Positions 56,201 through 64,000 of a DNA stretch of 64,000 nucleotides are shown here, in pieces. The first letter of the stretch is position 1; the number at the start of each line of letters is the position of its first letter. The notes under the pieces were generated by a model. It was not told the origin of the DNA, searched no databases, and was given only the letters and a program-made list of their open reading frames with translations. Source of the DNA: Thalassolituus hydrocarboniclasticus (GTDB lineage: Bacteria > Pseudomonadota > Gammaproteobacteria > Pseudomonadales > Oceanobacteraceae); assembly GCF_025345565.1 (NCBI RefSeq), contig NZ_CP054475.1, positions 241,001 to 305,000 of the forward strand. The letters are read 5' to 3'. The translations under genes and the position numbers were made by a program.

Positions 56201-57232
56201 GTGATTAAAGTCGGTATCGTTGGTGGCACCGGATACACCGGTGTAGAGCTGCTCAGAATTCTGGTAAACCATCCGGACGTTGAGCTGAAGGTGATCACTT
56301 CGCGCAGTGAAGATGGTCTGCCGGTGGCTGATATGTTCCCCAACCTGCGTGGTCATACCGATCTGCGCTTCAGCGTACCTGATGTACAGACGCTGGGTGA
56401 GTGTGATGTGGTGTTTTTTGCCACGCCGCACGGTGTTGCGCACTCGCTGGCGGAAGAAATTCTTAATACCGGCGCCCGCGTGATCGACCTATCAGCCGAC
56501 TTCCGTCTGCAGGACGCGGTTGAGTGGGAAAAATGGTACGGCCAGCCACACGGTGCCAAAGGCATTCTGCCGCAGGCGGTATACGGTCTGCCAGAAGTGA
56601 ACCGCGCACAGATTAAAGAAGCGCGTCTGATTGCGGTGCCGGGTTGTTACCCAACTTCGGTACAGCTGGGTTTCCTGCCGCTGCTGGAAAATAACCTGTT
56701 ACCTGAGCAGATGCTGATTGCCGATTGTAAATCCGGCGTCAGCGGTGCCGGTCGTGGTGCCAGCGTGGGCTCGCTGTTGTGCGAAGCCAGCGAATCGATG
56801 ATGGCCTATGCGGTTAAAGGCCATCGCCATTTACCGGAAATCCGTCAGGGTATGGAACGTGCTGCGGGTAAAGCGGTCAACCTTACCTTTGTTCCGCATC
56901 TGACGCCGATGATCCGCGGAATTCATTCTACACTCTATGCTCAGGCTCCGGGGCTGGCAGAAGATCTGCAGGCGTTGTACGAAGCCCGCTACGCCAACGA
57001 GCCTTTCGTCGACGTTATGCCGGCTGGCAGTCACCCTGCCACGCGCAGTGTGAAGGGCAGTAACGTCTGCCGTATTGCCGTTCATCATCATGCCCATACC
57101 GGACAGGTGATAGTATTATCGGTAATCGACAATCTGGTTAAGGGTGCGTCGGGTCAGGCAGTACAGAACATGAACATCATGTTTGGTCTGGCTGAGGATG
57201 CAGGCCTGAAGCAGGTCGCACTGTTGCCCTGA
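56201..57232 (+). CDS. argC: N-acetyl-gamma-glutamyl-phosphate reductase
   Basis: A 343-residue arginine-biosynthesis enzyme with a GTG start. [17 protein letters not shown] is the NADP-binding loop, [16 protein letters not shown] follows, and [17 protein letters not shown] holds the catalytic Cys near residue 150; the His of KGHRHLPEI is near residue 208. GAGG lies 6 bases before the GTG. It reduces N-acetylglutamyl phosphate to the semialdehyde. It opens a rightward run including the DUF6776-type gene, bactofilin and erpA, an arrangement common in Pseudomonas relatives. Confidence 0.96.
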   Translation: MIKVGIVGGTGYTGVELLRILVNHPDVELKVITSRSEDGLPVADMFPNLRGHTDLRFSVPDVQTLGECDVVFFATPHGVAHSLAEEILNTGARVIDLSADFRLQDAVEWEKWYGQPHGAKGILPQAVYGLPEVNRAQIKEARLIAVPGCYPTSVQLGFLPLLENNLLPEQMLIADCKSGVSGAGRGASVGSLLCEASESMMAYAVKGHRHLPEIRQGMERAAGKAVNLTFVPHLTPMIRGIHSTLYAQAPGLAEDLQALYEARYANEPFVDVMPAGSHPATRSVKGSNVCRIAVHHHAHTGQVIVLSVIDNLVKGASGQAVQNMNIMFGLAEDAGLKQVALLP

Positions 57233-57268
57233 TACGTTTTAAATACATGGATCAATAAGGACACACGC

Positions 57269-58000
57269 ATGGCGGTAGTAAAAGGTAGCCAACAGGATCA
57301 GCTGATTATTCGTCAGTACCGGCCCTGGGAACGCTTTCGGCGAACCCTGTATATGGTGCTGTTCATCGTAGCGGTGGGTGTTGGTGGTTACTTTGGTGGT
57401 GTTTACGACAGCATGAGCAGTATTCAGCAGTTGACGGCGACCCGCGATTCGCTGCAACTGGCATTGCAGGATGCAGAGCGAACCATCACCAATCTGACCC
57501 AGCGTGTAGGCGTTCTGGAAAAGGGTGGTCAGGTTGACCGTAAGGCCACCGAAGGTATCCGCCAGACCGTTAAAGAACTGAAAGCGCAGATATCCACCCT
57601 TGAAGAAGAAGTGGCTTTCTATAAAGGCATCATGGCACCAAGTGCCAATGACAAAGGTTTACGCGTCAGTAAAGTTGAGATTCAGCCGCAGGAAGGCACC
57701 GAAACCTTCCGTTATTCCATCATGATGACTCAGGTGGCGGATAACAGCTCTTATATCTCCGGGCTGGCGGCAGTGAATTTTGTTGGTATGCAGGGGGCGG
57801 AAAAAGTCATCCTGCCGTTACGTGATCTCGACAGTAATGTGACTGATCTGGGCGTAAAATTCAGATTCCGTTATTTTCAGGAAGTAGCAGGTGATCTCAG
57901 ATTACCTGCTGGTTTCGTGCCACAGCAGGTGCAGGTTGTTCTGCAATCCACCGGCGGTAAAGCACAGCGCGTCGAACAAACCATCGACTGGCCCCAATAA
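57269..58000 (+). CDS. DUF6776-type membrane coiled-coil protein
   Basis: A 243-residue protein with a short cytoplasmic N-terminus, one TM helix (about 27-48, LYMVLFIVAVGVGGYFGGVY), then a coiled coil of about 75 residues and a C-terminal beta-rich domain (YSIMMTQVADNSSYISG to the end). I match it to the DUF6776 family on topology and because it sits directly before a bactofilin, as in relatives. Function is unknown; the context suggests a periplasmic envelope or cell-shape role beside the bactofilin scaffold. Confidence 0.75.
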   Translation: MAVVKGSQQDQLIIRQYRPWERFRRTLYMVLFIVAVGVGGYFGGVYDSMSSIQQLTATRDSLQLALQDAERTITNLTQRVGVLEKGGQVDRKATEGIRQTVKELKAQISTLEEEVAFYKGIMAPSANDKGLRVSKVEIQPQEGTETFRYSIMMTQVADNSSYISGLAAVNFVGMQGAEKVILPLRDLDSNVTDLGVKFRFRYFQEVAGDLRLPAGFVPQQVQVVLQSTGGKAQRVEQTIDWPQ

Positions 58001-58011
58001 GGAGAGGCTTA

Positions 58012-58437
58012 ATGTTCAGCAGTAAAGACAAGGGCAGCAATACTCATTACGACACCCTGATTTCTGTTAAAACCGAAATCACCGGCGATGTGAAATTCAC
58101 TGGCGGCCTGCACATCGATGGTGTGATTAAAGGTAATCTGGTGGCTGAAGCCGGCAGTGGTGCCGTTGTGCGGGTAAGTGATAAAGGCCGGGTTGAAGGC
58201 CAGATCAGTGCGCCCAATATCATTATTAACGGCAAAGTCATCGGTGACGTGCATGCCGGTGAATACATTGAGCTGGCGAAGAAAGCTCAGGTAAACGGTG
58301 ATGTTTATTATCAGATGATGGAAATGGTGATGGGTGCCGAAGTGAACGGCAAACTGCACCATCAGACAAAAGGTGACAGCCGCAAGAAGCCGGAGCCTGC
58401 TCCTGTAGTGGCAGAGCCTGAGGTTAAAGTTGACTAA
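58012..58437 (+). CDS. Bactofilin
   Basis: A 141-residue bactofilin-domain protein with unstructured ends and a right-handed beta-helix core. The repeating pattern runs through ITGDVKFTGGLHIDGVIKGNL, DKGRVEGQISAPNIIINGKVIGDV and KKAQVNGDVYYQMMEM. Bactofilins self-assemble into filaments without nucleotide and organise cell-wall enzymes at membranes. It starts 12 bp after the DUF6776-type gene, suggesting a two-gene unit that anchors the scaffold to the envelope. Confidence 0.93.
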   Translation: MFSSKDKGSNTHYDTLISVKTEITGDVKFTGGLHIDGVIKGNLVAEAGSGAVVRVSDKGRVEGQISAPNIIINGKVIGDVHAGEYIELAKKAQVNGDVYYQMMEMVMGAEVNGKLHHQTKGDSRKKPEPAPVVAEPEVKVD

Positions 58438-58488
58438 ATTAGTCGGAAAAACCGATAATTTGCCGATATTCAGCAAGCCGGAATCATT

Positions 58489-58836
58489 ATGAGTGCAGTA
58501 CAACAGGCCAGCCCGATCGAACTCAGCCAGGCAGCTCAGGATAAAATCCGTGAGTTGCTGCTGGAAGAGGCGGATGACGAACTCTGCTTAAGAGTCTTTG
58601 TCACCGGTGGTGGCTGTTCTGGTTTTCAGTATGGTTTCACTTTCGACGATGAACGTGCCGAAGATGACACGCTGATCAGTCTGGAGGGTGTCCGCGTGCT
58701 GGTGGATGCTCTCAGCTACAGCTATCTGGTTGGCTCGGTACTGGACTATAAAGAAGGCCTCGAAGGCTCACGCTTTATGGTGAATAACCCCGGCGCATCA
58801 TCCACCTGCGGCTGTGGATCGTCGTTCTCCATCTGA
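58489..58836 (+). CDS. erpA: Iron-sulfur cluster insertion protein ErpA
   Basis: A 115-residue A-type carrier. The three cluster cysteines are in GGGCSGFQYGF near residue 43 and STCGCGSSFSI at the C-terminus. IELSQAAQDKIRELL starts the fold. ErpA receives Fe-S clusters from the Isc/Suf machinery and delivers them to apo-proteins such as the isoprenoid enzymes IspG/IspH. It follows the bactofilin by 51 bp; anmK, tyrS and argC being close is the classic gammaproteobacterial neighbourhood. Confidence 0.95.
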   Translation: MSAVQQASPIELSQAAQDKIRELLLEEADDELCLRVFVTGGGCSGFQYGFTFDDERAEDDTLISLEGVRVLVDALSYSYLVGSVLDYKEGLEGSRFMVNNPGASSTCGCGSSFSI

Positions 58837-58849
58837 TAAGGAATGCCTG

Positions 58850-59374
58850 ATGGCTGTTTCGCGCCTCGTTTTACTCTCTTCTCTGTTGTTGGTGCAGCCT
58901 GCTTTGGCGGAGCTTGTACCTCTGACAGAAGAGCCGGCGGCAGTCAGCACAGAGGCGACCAGCACTCCGGAGTTACCTCTCGAAGGTATCGCGCCAACGG
59001 CAGGTCAGCTGCAGCCCGGCAGTAAAATTCAGGCGGTGGTGAAACTTCATACCGCAGAAGAGCTGCAGGCTTTGCTGACCCGCGCAGAAGAGCTGTCGCG
59101 CAGCGTTGATTACCGCAATAACGAGCCGGTCAGGCTGGTACTGAGCGGCGATGAAATCGCCATTTTCGTGCGTAGCAGCTATCGCGGCAATAAAGCGCTG
59201 GTGGATCTGGCGGCGCGGCTCGATGCATTTAATGTGGTTGAACTGAAAGTGTGCCGGAGCTGGATGGCGCGTAATAAAGTTGACGTCGCCGATTTGCCGG
59301 CTTTTCTTGACCCGGTGACCAATGGTGCAGAAGAGGTTACCCGTCTGCAGCTCGAAGGCTACGCCAGCTTCTGA
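58850..59374 (+). CDS. Secreted DsrE-like protein
   Basis: 174 residues from the ATG at 58850 (MAVSRLVLLSSLLL), preceded by AAGGAATG; the frame opens earlier inside erpA. A signal peptide ends near PALAELVP. After a Pro/Thr/Glu-rich linker comes a domain with EPVRLVLSGDEIAIFV, KALVDLAARLDAFNVVELKVC and ARNKVDVADLPAFLDPV. The strand-helix order with a conserved Cys is that of DsrE/DsrF-like sulfur-transfer proteins, here periplasmic. The reaction is not known. It starts 13 bp after the erpA stop. Confidence 0.78.
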   Translation: MAVSRLVLLSSLLLVQPALAELVPLTEEPAAVSTEATSTPELPLEGIAPTAGQLQPGSKIQAVVKLHTAEELQALLTRAEELSRSVDYRNNEPVRLVLSGDEIAIFVRSSYRGNKALVDLAARLDAFNVVELKVCRSWMARNKVDVADLPAFLDPVTNGAEEVTRLQLEGYASF

Positions 59375-59471
59375 TTTCCTCTCCCCTGCGTATGCCGCCG
59401 GTGTGCGCTCAGGGCTTCCTGATGCTATGTTGTGATGGACGGGGTGTCCCGTACCAGCCTGAGGAGCCGCT

Positions 59472-60086
59472 ATGAAATCCCTTTTCTTTGCCTTATGCAT
59501 GTTGCTGATACTGCCAGTGCAGGCAGAGAATATAGGCATCATCAGCGTGAGCGTCGGCCAGGTCAGTTGGCACCGCGGCGGTGAAGCAATACAGCTGCAA
59601 CGCGGTGATGCGGTAGAGCAGGGCGATAAAGTATCTACCGGCAGCAAGGCGCGGCTGGTGCTGAAAATGAACGAAGGCAGCGTGATTACTCTGGGAGCCG
59701 ACACCAGCGTTCAGCTCAGTGAATGGCAATACGCGGCTGGCAGTGACAGCAATTCAGCGCGACTGGAGTTTGTCGAAGGCGCCTTTCGTTTTATCACCGG
59801 ATTAATTACCCGTCAGACTGATCCGCAACTGACGGTCACCACGCCAGCCGCCACTATTGGCATCCGTGGCACCGATTTCTGGGGTGGATATCTGCAGCCG
59901 GATGTACTGGATGTCATCATGCTGGAAGGTGAGCATAAACTGGAAATCCGCAATGACGCCGGAGTGGTGTTTATTGAAGAACCGGGTTTCGGTGTATCTG
60001 TAGTGGCTGGCGAGCCACCACGCCAACCGCTGAAGTGGGGCGAAGAGAAAGTTCGCCGTGCGGTAGAGAGTATCAGCCTGCCCTGA
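59472..60086 (+). CDS. FecR-domain periplasmic protein
   Basis: A 204-residue protein with a signal peptide (cleavage near PVQAENIG) and one FecR domain. GDAVEQGDKVSTGSKARLVLKMNEGSVITLG and LTVTTPAATIGIRGTDFWGGY are the hallmark segments. It has no TM helix or cytoplasmic anti-sigma region, so it is not a classic FecR signal transducer; stand-alone FecR-domain proteins of this type are common in envelope genes and of unknown role. It is separated by 97 bp from the DsrE-like gene and converges with anmK. Confidence 0.88.
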   Translation: MKSLFFALCMLLILPVQAENIGIISVSVGQVSWHRGGEAIQLQRGDAVEQGDKVSTGSKARLVLKMNEGSVITLGADTSVQLSEWQYAAGSDSNSARLEFVEGAFRFITGLITRQTDPQLTVTTPAATIGIRGTDFWGGYLQPDVLDVIMLEGEHKLEIRNDAGVVFIEEPGFGVSVVAGEPPRQPLKWGEEKVRRAVESISLP

Positions 60087-60100
60087 CGGTCTCAGCGCAG

Positions 60101-61186
60101 TCAGGCAGGATAAATCCCACCCAGAATGCGCCCACCTCTGGCGCCGGTTACCGCCGGCGCATTACCGCTTAAACCTTCCAGCGTGCGTTGCGCCAGCCAG
60201 GCGAATGCCATGGCTTCCATCCAGTCAGGGTCAATGCCGCGTTTGGCAGTGTTCTGTACCTGCAGTTGCGGCAACACCTGTTGCAGACGCTGCATCAGAT
60301 AATGGTTATGCACACCGCCACCACATACCAGCAACTCGCCAGTTGCATGACCAAATTGCCTGATCGCAAGTGCGATACTCTGCACGGTCAGTTCGGTCAG
60401 TGTGCTCAGCACATCCTGCGGATCTTCATGGTTCAGGTCGCCCAGATGTTCCAGACGGAACAGTTCACGACCGGTACTTTTTGGTGGTGACAGCTGAAAG
60501 TACGGCTGACTCAGCCAGTCGTCTAATAAATAACTGATGACCTTACCATTGGCCGCGAGTTGGCCGCGGTCATCGCGCGGGCAACCAAAATATTTCTGAC
60601 ACCATTCATCCAGCAGTGCATTACCCGGACCGGTATCGAAGCCCATCATACTGTCGGGCTGGCTGTCGGTTGGCAGTACGGAAAGATTGGCAATACCGCC
60701 GATATTCAGCACCTGCACATTGCGGCCAAAACAATGCTGATGGAAAGCCGGCACCAGCGGAGCGCCCTGACCGCCGGCAGCGATATCACGGCGGCGGAAG
60801 TCGGCAATGCAGCAAATGCCGGTATGCTCAGCGATCCAGCTCGGATCATCCAGCTGCCAGCTGAAGCCATCCGGCTGACTGCGGTGGCGCAGGGTATGGC
60901 CATGAGAACCAACGGCACGGACATCCGCCGCGCTGAGGCTGTTGCGTTGCAGCAGCTGCATTACAGCGTCAGTTGATAAGGCCGCGATGCGGCGTTCGAG
61001 CAATGCGATACCGTTGATATCAGCGTCGCGGGCAACGGCAAGGGTACGCAGTTGCTGGCGGAAGTCGGCCTCGTAAGGCAGGCAGAGAGCATCCAGTAAG
61101 CGCGGAGCGCCCTGAGCAAAATCGACCAGGGCGGCGTCCATTCCATCGGCACTGGTGCCGGACATCAGGCCGATATAGAGCGTCAC
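60101..61186 (-). CDS. anmK: Anhydro-N-acetylmuramic acid kinase
   Basis: A 361-residue kinase that opens and phosphorylates 1,6-anhydroMurNAc recovered from cell-wall turnover, giving MurNAc-6-phosphate. Motifs: LMSGTSADGMDAALVDF (ATP-binding loop) at the N-terminus, GSHGHTLRHRS, NIGGIANLSVLP and GFDTGPGNALLDEW. It starts with a GTG overlapping the M23 peptidase stop (4 bp, GTGA), so the cell-wall recycling and cell-wall cutting enzymes are co-translated. Confidence 0.95.
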   Translation of the reverse strand: MTLYIGLMSGTSADGMDAALVDFAQGAPRLLDALCLPYEADFRQQLRTLAVARDADINGIALLERRIAALSTDAVMQLLQRNSLSAADVRAVGSHGHTLRHRSQPDGFSWQLDDPSWIAEHTGICCIADFRRRDIAAGGQGAPLVPAFHQHCFGRNVQVLNIGGIANLSVLPTDSQPDSMMGFDTGPGNALLDEWCQKYFGCPRDDRGQLAANGKVISYLLDDWLSQPYFQLSPPKSTGRELFRLEHLGDLNHEDPQDVLSTLTELTVQSIALAIRQFGHATGELLVCGGGVHNHYLMQRLQQVLPQLQVQNTAKRGIDPDWMEAMAFAWLAQRTLEGLSGNAPAVTGARGGRILGGIYPA

Positions 61187-62472
61187 TGGAATGCACCAAC
61201 GCGGTTGTCTTCGTTCTCGTTATAGCTGTTCAGCCAGCTCACCATGCTCTGAGACTTCTGGCGGAAAGCGGCCTTTTCTTTTGATGGAATGGAATCGGCT
61301 TTTGGCAGCTTCACCCGCAGGGAATCACGGTGTACACCGTCAACACGGAATTCGTAGTGCAGATGCGGACCGGTTGCCAGGCCGGTGCTGCCGACATAGC
61401 CAATTACCTGACCCTGTTTAATACTGCGGCCAACCCGGGCGCTGCGGTTGAATTTGCTCAGGTGTGCATAAAGTGTCTGATAACGGGAGCCGTGCTGAAT
61501 AATGACACAGTTGCCGAAACCGCCTTTGCGCCCGGCGAACACAATCTTGCCATCTCCGGCGGCTTTAATCGGGGTGCCGGTTGGCGCAGCGTAATCGGTG
61601 CCTTTATGGGCGCGTAATGTATTCAGCACCGGATGTTTACGGTTCAGGTTAAAGCGTGAACTGATGCGGGCAAAATCAATCGGGTTACGCAGGAAAGCCT
61701 TGCGCATACTCTGGCCTTCAGGGGTGTAGTAGTTGGCGTCGCCGGCCTGATCTTCATAGCGCACCGCAGTCAGTTCCCGTCCCTGATTGATAAAGCGCGC
61801 AACCAGAATATTGCCATTACCGATTTTTTCACCGTCGAGGAATACCTCGTCATAAATGAGGCTGAAACGATCGCCCTGGCGGATATCAAGAGCAAAGTCG
61901 ATGTCCCAGCCGAAGATAGCGGCCAGTTCAATCAGGATTTGCTCCGGAATATCGGCACGGGAGCCATCAAGAAACAACGAGTTCTCAATGGTTGTACCGA
62001 CAAAACGCGGGCGGTAATCAGCGTGGCGCTCAGCCAGCTCATATTTCAGGCTGCCATCGGTGGTTCGTTCGAAGGTATGTCGGGCAAGAGGGGATATCTC
62101 AATCTGGAATTGCTGCACATGGTTATCCTGTGAGCGAACCCAGTGCAGGGTCTGGCCGGGCTTAAGCTGGATAGCTTCCTTTGGCGCGACGGCGGCAATT
62201 TCAATAACATCGGCGGCGCTGAGGTTGTGGCGACTGAACAGAATGGACAGGTTATCGCCGGGACGCACCGTGGTTTCTTCCCAGTTAAGTACAGCGGCTT
62301 CACCCTCTGGCTCGGCCACCGTATCCGGCATCTCAATAATGTACCGGGTCTGTTGCAGATTTTTTTCTGGTGCCTGAGGCCAGAGCAACAACATCAGTAA
62401 CACAACCAGAGCGGTCAGAACACCGAGTAAGTGAGTCAGAGGGAAATACTGCAGGCGTCCCGACAAGGCCAT
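61183..62472 (-). CDS. M23-family peptidoglycan endopeptidase (MepM/ShyA-like)
   Basis: 430 residues from the ATG at 62472 (MALSGRLQYFPLT); the frame runs on to 62565, so the start is uncertain. One TM helix comes first, then a LysM-type/OapA-like region (TVRPGDNLSILFSRHNLSAADV), a middle domain and the LytM zinc peptidase. The peptidase motifs are HKGTDYAAPTGTPIKAAGDG (HxxxD) and GPHLHYEFRVDG (HxH). It would cut D-Ala-mDAP cross-links to let the wall expand. It is operonic with anmK and divergent from tyrS. Confidence 0.92.
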   Translation of the reverse strand: MALSGRLQYFPLTHLLGVLTALVVLLMLLLWPQAPEKNLQQTRYIIEMPDTVAEPEGEAAVLNWEETTVRPGDNLSILFSRHNLSAADVIEIAAVAPKEAIQLKPGQTLHWVRSQDNHVQQFQIEISPLARHTFERTTDGSLKYELAERHADYRPRFVGTTIENSLFLDGSRADIPEQILIELAAIFGWDIDFALDIRQGDRFSLIYDEVFLDGEKIGNGNILVARFINQGRELTAVRYEDQAGDANYYTPEGQSMRKAFLRNPIDFARISSRFNLNRKHPVLNTLRAHKGTDYAAPTGTPIKAAGDGKIVFAGRKGGFGNCVIIQHGSRYQTLYAHLSKFNRSARVGRSIKQGQVIGYVGSTGLATGPHLHYEFRVDGVHRDSLRVKLPKADSIPSKEKAAFRQKSQSMVSWLNSYNENEDNRVGAFQ

Positions 62473-62621
62473 AGCGATCTGGTCGTCCTTATTCTGTAAA
62501 TGATTGAATGCTTCATAAGTGTAAACAATTCGCCGGCATTTTACCCCGCGAACTTGATTTTGCACATTGATCAGGTATGTTCACCAACCTTTCTAATACC
62601 GACACAATTCAGAGTGCTCCC

Positions 62622-63923
62622 ATGACAGCTGCATTATTAGACGACTTAAAAGCACGCGGTCTGATTAATCAGGCGACGGCGGATGAGGAACTGACCAAAC
62701 ATCTGGAATCTGGTTCCATCACCCTGTATTGCGGCTTTGATCCGACGGCTGACAGTCTGCACCTTGGGCACCTGGTTCCGCTGCTGGTGTTGACCCGCTT
62801 CCAGAATGCCGGACACAAGCCGATTGCGCTGGTGGGTGGAGCGACGGGTCTGATTGGTGATCCGAGCTTTAAAGCCGCCGAGCGTCAGCTGAACACCGCC
62901 GATGTGGTTGCCGGCTGGGCCGATAAGATCCGCCAGCAGGTCAGTCAGTTCATTAAATTTGATGGCATCGACAACGCCGCTACCGTGGTGAATAACCTCG
63001 ACTGGGCCGGACAGATGAACGTGCTCGATTTCCTGCGCGATGTCGGTAAACACTTCTCTGTTAACGCCATGATTAACAAAGAATCGGTACAGCAGCGTCT
63101 GAACCGTGAAGGTGCCGGTATTTCCTTTACCGAATTTTCCTACGCTCTGCTGCAGGGGATGGACTTTGCAGAACTGAACCGTCGTCATGGCTGTACGCTG
63201 CAGATTGGCGGTTCGGATCAGTGGGGCAACATCGTTGGTGGTATTGATCTGGCGCGTCGTCAGAACGGTGCGCAGACGTTTGGCCTGACGGTACCGCTGG
63301 TAACCAAATCCGACGGCACTAAATTCGGTAAAACCGAATCCGGCGCCGTATGGCTGGACCCGGCGAAGACCTCGCCATACAGCTTCTATCAGTTCTGGAT
63401 GAATACTGCCGATGCCGACGTGTATAAGTTCATGCGTTACTTCACCTTTATGCCGGTAGAACGTATTGCTGAAATCGAAGCGCACGACGCAACGATCGAA
63501 GGCCGTAAAACCGCGCAGCCGATTCTGGCGGAAGAAGTGACCCGTCTGGTACACGGCGAAGAAGCCCTGCAGTCTGCACGCCGTATTACCGAAGCGCTGT
63601 TCTCCGGCGATATCGCTCAGTTGTCAGAAGCCGAGCTGGAACAAATCAAACTGGATGGTCTGTCATCAAGCGATCTGCAGCTGGCTGGTCTGGCTGATGT
63701 TCCGATGACCACGCTGTTTACCGACAGCGGCATGGTTAAAGCCGGTCGTGAAGTAAAAGACGCTCTGGGCCGCAATGCCATCTTCATTAATGGTGTGGCG
63801 CAGGGTGCGGAAGACAACATGAAAACCGCCGAAGCCTTCAGTGCGGAAAAGGCACTTTATGGCCGTTTCTTCCTGGTTAAACTCGGCAAGAAAAAGTACC
63901 ACCTGTTCGAGATTGCAAAATAG
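62622..63923 (+). CDS. tyrS: Tyrosyl-tRNA synthetase
   Basis: 433 residues from the ATG at 62622 ([13 protein letters not shown]); the frame extends to 62577 and the annotated start may differ. The class I signatures are HLGHL in [17 protein letters not shown] near residue 45 and the KMSKS equivalent KFGKTESG near residue 237, with [14 protein letters not shown] between. A C-terminal S4-like RNA-binding segment ([18 protein letters not shown]) ends the protein. It charges tRNA-Tyr. It is followed by a strong promoter leading out of the window. Confidence 0.96.
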   Translation: MTAALLDDLKARGLINQATADEELTKHLESGSITLYCGFDPTADSLHLGHLVPLLVLTRFQNAGHKPIALVGGATGLIGDPSFKAAERQLNTADVVAGWADKIRQQVSQFIKFDGIDNAATVVNNLDWAGQMNVLDFLRDVGKHFSVNAMINKESVQQRLNREGAGISFTEFSYALLQGMDFAELNRRHGCTLQIGGSDQWGNIVGGIDLARRQNGAQTFGLTVPLVTKSDGTKFGKTESGAVWLDPAKTSPYSFYQFWMNTADADVYKFMRYFTFMPVERIAEIEAHDATIEGRKTAQPILAEEVTRLVHGEEALQSARRITEALFSGDIAQLSEAELEQIKLDGLSSSDLQLAGLADVPMTTLFTDSGMVKAGREVKDALGRNAIFINGVAQGAEDNMKTAEAFSAEKALYGRFFLVKLGKKKYHLFEIAK

Positions 63924-63936
63924 TTTGAAGAAAGAG

Positions 63937-63964
63937 TTGACGGCGCATCCGGGATCTCTATAAT
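63937..63964 (+). promoter_or_regulatory. Strong sigma-70 promoter, probably for a stable-RNA operon
   Basis: TTGACG (63937-63942), a 16-base spacer and a perfect TATAAT (63959-63964), followed by a GC-rich GCGCCGC discriminator, lie 14 bp after the tyrS stop. A G+C discriminator is typical of stringently controlled rRNA and tRNA promoters, and rrn genes often follow tyrS in this group. The genes themselves are beyond the window. Confidence 0.82.
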
Positions 63965-64000
63965 GCGCCGCTCCTGAGTTGAGACGGATTCGAAAGAGTT

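Overview
The window is ordinary chromosomal DNA of a Gram-negative gammaproteobacterium. The gene set points to a marine Oceanospirillales-type organism (Thalassolituus/Oceanobacter-like; this placement is inference from gene content and style, not a database match). The evidence is a Pil-Chp chemosensory operon end, LPS-core genes, an LpoP-type partner of PBP1b, a glnE/pot region, a bactofilin/erpA/argC block, and tyrS followed by what looks like a strong stable-RNA promoter. No prophage, CRISPR array, tRNA or complete insertion sequence was seen.

Layout. (1) 1-4.75 kb: 3' part of a ChpA-type hybrid CheA kinase, then ChpB (CheB-like) and ChpC (CheW-like), the twitching-motility chemosensory operon. 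(2) 4.8-16.9 kb: a lipopolysaccharide core / surface-glycan cluster. A rightward operon (heptosyltransferase I, a small DXD glycosyltransferase, a polysaccharide deacetylase, a sialyltransferase-like GT-B protein) meets a leftward set: O-antigen ligase, a second sialyltransferase-like protein, a GT4 transferase, a phosphoethanolamine transferase, a GT2 transferase, a third sialyltransferase-like protein and a KpsC/KpsS-like protein. (3) 17.1-22.2 kb: the S-adenosylmethionine cycle on the minus strand, in transcription order an ArsR-methyltransferase fusion regulator, metK, a four-helix-bundle (S23/bAvd-type) gene, ahcY and metF. A promoter inside a 13-bp inverted repeat precedes the regulator. 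The four-helix-bundle gene is bracketed by inverted pairs of a 14-bp repeat, and a third array lies beyond ahcY. (4) 22.3-33.9 kb: an orphan 54-residue protein behind a Fur-box-like site, a MipA-type outer-membrane protein facing a NarL-type two-component system, a Cache chemoreceptor, topoisomerase III, a large hybrid sensor kinase and a cytochrome b561.

(5) 33.9-46 kb: alkaline phosphatase coupled to a class II glutamine amidotransferase, an orphan lipoprotein, ilvE, glnE, a REP cluster and the potFGHI putrescine importer with a leader hairpin. (6) 46.3-52.6 kb: mrcB (PBP1b) with its probable lipoprotein activator LpoP, an orphan protein, a multi-TM chemoreceptor and a membrane protein. (7) 52.6-56.1 kb: leftward CLC channel-like protein, hemJ and hemL. 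(8) 56.2-60.1 kb: argC, a DUF6776-type coiled-coil membrane protein, a bactofilin, erpA, a DsrE-like secreted protein and a FecR-domain protein. (9) 60.1-64 kb: anmK and an M23 peptidoglycan endopeptidase on the minus strand, divergent from tyrS, then a consensus-like promoter pointing out of the window.

Most genes are housekeeping or envelope functions. The unusual parts are the repeat-bracketed four-helix-bundle gene inside the SAM-cycle operon, the three sialyltransferase-like proteins with no visible sialic-acid genes, the CLC protein with channel-like substitutions, and several structured intergenic regions.
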